Of a stretch of DNA of 6,760 nucleotides, positions 5,749-6,760 are shown piece by piece. The notes below the pieces were generated by a model. It searched no databases, was not told the origin of the DNA, and saw nothing but the letters and a program-made list of their open reading frames with translations. The first letter of the stretch is position 1; each line of letters opens with the position of its first letter. A program made the translations under genes and the position numbers. Origin of the DNA: VFMC01 sp037130535 (GTDB lineage: Bacteria; Actinomycetota; Acidimicrobiia; Acidimicrobiales; Ilumatobacteraceae); NCBI GenBank assembly GCA_037130535.1, contig JBAXSU010000181.1, positions 1 to 6,760 on the forward strand, written 5' to 3'.

Positions 5749-6749
5749 CAGGCGAGTGCTCGGGCGTGGCGGATGCGTGGGTCGAGGACCGCGTAGAGCA
5801 GGTCGACCACCAGATTGGTGAGCACCACGGTGATCACCAGGATCGCGGCAGCGCTCTGGACGACGAAGAAGTCGCGGCTCAAGATGGCCACCACCAGCAG
5901 GTTGCCCATTCCGGGCATCGCGAAGTAGCTCTCGACGATGAGGGCGCCGCCGACGATGCCGCCCACCTGACCGCCCACGGCGGTGAGCAGCGACAGCAGC
6001 GAGTTGCGCAGGGCGTGCACCCACAGCACTCGGCGGGGTGGTACGCCCTTGGCGCTGGCGAGGGTGATGAAGTCGGCCTGCAGGGTCTGCACCATGTCGC
6101 CGCGCAGAATGCGGGTGTAGATGGCTGCCAGCGGGAGGGCCAACACCAAGACGGGCACGAAGAAGTTCTGCATGTGCAGGCCGAGGTCTTGCCACGGGTA
6201 GATCTTGTCGCCGATGCGTGGGAACCACCCGCCGATGGTGAGGACGTAGTCGCCGACACTGAACTCTGTCTGCTTTATCAGGATGAGGGCGAGGATGGGG
6301 GCGAGCACGATGCCGGGCACCGACACGAAGCCGAAGGTGATGATGCTGGCGCTCTTGTCGAAGCGGCCGTCGCGCTTCCAGGCCTGGCGAACGGCCAGCG
6401 GAACGCTGATGATGAGGGCGAGCACGATGGCGTAGATGCCGAGCAGCACCGTGGTCATCACCCGGGATCCGATGAGTGATGACACCTGTGACGAGTTGGG
6501 CTTCGAAAAGCCCATGTCGCCGGTGAGGAAGTTCCCCAGCCAATACAGGTACTGGACGAAGTAGTTCTGGTCGAGGCGGTACTTGGCGGTGTACTCGGCA
6601 ATCATCTCGTCGGTCACACTGCCGCCGAGGAGGGTACGGGCTGGGTCGCCCGGGGCGTTGAGGCCGAGGCGAATCAGCACCATCACGCCGAACGTGACGA
6701 TGAAGAACACGATCGCGAACTGCAGTAGGCGTTGGAGTACGTAGCGCAA
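5748..6749 (-). CDS. Oligopeptide/dipeptide ABC transporter permease, OppB/DppB type (TTG start)
   Basis: This 333-residue permease is the partner of the OppC-type subunit and the first gene of the operon seen here. The N-terminus MRYVLQRLLQ followed by a hydrophobic segment (about 9-29) is typical of OppB. A large extracytoplasmic domain (about 30-98) contains LDQNYFVQYLYWLGNFLTGDMG (59-80). Later membrane segments lie near 100-120, 136-158, 196-214, 254-272 and 298-320. The EAA-type loop is DFITLASAKGVPPRRVLWVH (226-245). VESYFAMPGMGNLL (272-285) and DLLYAVLDPRIR (316-327) are hallmark OppB sequences. The start is TTG at 6749, supported by GAGG 7 bases upstream and by the N-terminus matching the family. 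The frame has no stop between this codon and the window edge, so a start further upstream is not strictly excluded. The promoter and any substrate-binding protein gene lie beyond the window. Confidence 0.92.
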   Translation of the reverse strand: MRYVLQRLLQFAIVFFIVTFGVMVLIRLGLNAPGDPARTLLGGSVTDEMIAEYTAKYRLDQNYFVQYLYWLGNFLTGDMGFSKPNSSQVSSLIGSRVMTTVLLGIYAIVLALIISVPLAVRQAWKRDGRFDKSASIITFGFVSVPGIVLAPILALILIKQTEFSVGDYVLTIGGWFPRIGDKIYPWQDLGLHMQNFFVPVLVLALPLAAIYTRILRGDMVQTLQADFITLASAKGVPPRRVLWVHALRNSLLSLLTAVGGQVGGIVGGALIVESYFAMPGMGNLLVVAILSRDFFVVQSAAAILVITVVLTNLVVDLLYAVLDPRIRHARALA

Positions 6750-6756
6750 GCGAAGA

Positions 6757-6760
6757 CCTC
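6757..6760 (-). promoter_or_regulatory. Partial Shine-Dalgarno site (GAGG) for the OppB-type permease gene
   Basis: GAGG on the minus strand sits 7 bases before the TTG at 6749 and is cut by the right edge, so the full site may be longer. It is the main evidence that TTG is used as the start codon here. Confidence 0.5.

Noticed and set aside
4937..6479. Two overlapping plus-strand frames (4937-5821 and 5604-6479) antisense to the permeases
   Set aside because: They are highly charged, Gln/His/Asp/Glu-rich mirror translations of membrane-protein codons; the permease motifs on the minus strand explain the region fully.

Overview
The window reads as an ordinary chromosomal segment of a high-GC, probably actinobacterial genome. 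The coding strand has strong G/C third positions, the Shine-Dalgarno sites are mixed with starts that have none (one with a leaderless-type -10), and the proteins have an actinobacterial flavour; Acidimicrobiia would fit, but that is a guess. I see no RNA gene, insertion sequence, phage gene, CRISPR array or large repeat. Almost all of the 6.76 kb is coding, and no gene-free stretch exceeds about 60 bases.

Left part (1-1788, minus strand): the first 290 codons of a polytopic PIG-V-like glycosyltransferase, which runs off the left edge, lie 30 bases downstream of a complete AlkA-type DNA glycosylase (HhH-GPD fold). The two are co-directional and in the same reading frame, separated by a single TGA. 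A short divergent intergenic region follows (about 1789-1844), with a leaderless-type -10 for the glycosylase.

Middle (1845-2669, plus strand): one enoyl-CoA hydratase/isomerase (crotonase) family gene. It keeps the oxyanion-hole motifs and the Glu164 equivalent but has Phe at the Glu144 position and an Asp at a site used by other crotonase branches. It converges on the next operon with only 26 bases between stop codons. An 11-bp inverted repeat takes in both stop codons and is a good candidate bidirectional terminator.

Right part (2696-6749, minus strand): a compact oligopeptide/dipeptide-type ABC importer operon in the order permease B, permease C, ATPase D, ATPase F. The coupling is tight: 10 bases between B and C, a 4-base ATGA overlap between C and D, and 1 base between D and F. 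The two permeases form the membrane channel and the two ATPases power it. The expected extracellular substrate-binding lipoprotein is not in the window and may lie just upstream, beyond the right edge.

I found no convincing new biological system. The points most worth a second look are the stop-codon-embracing hairpin, the altered catalytic residues of the crotonase, and the bacterial PIG-V-like enzyme next to a DNA repair gene.
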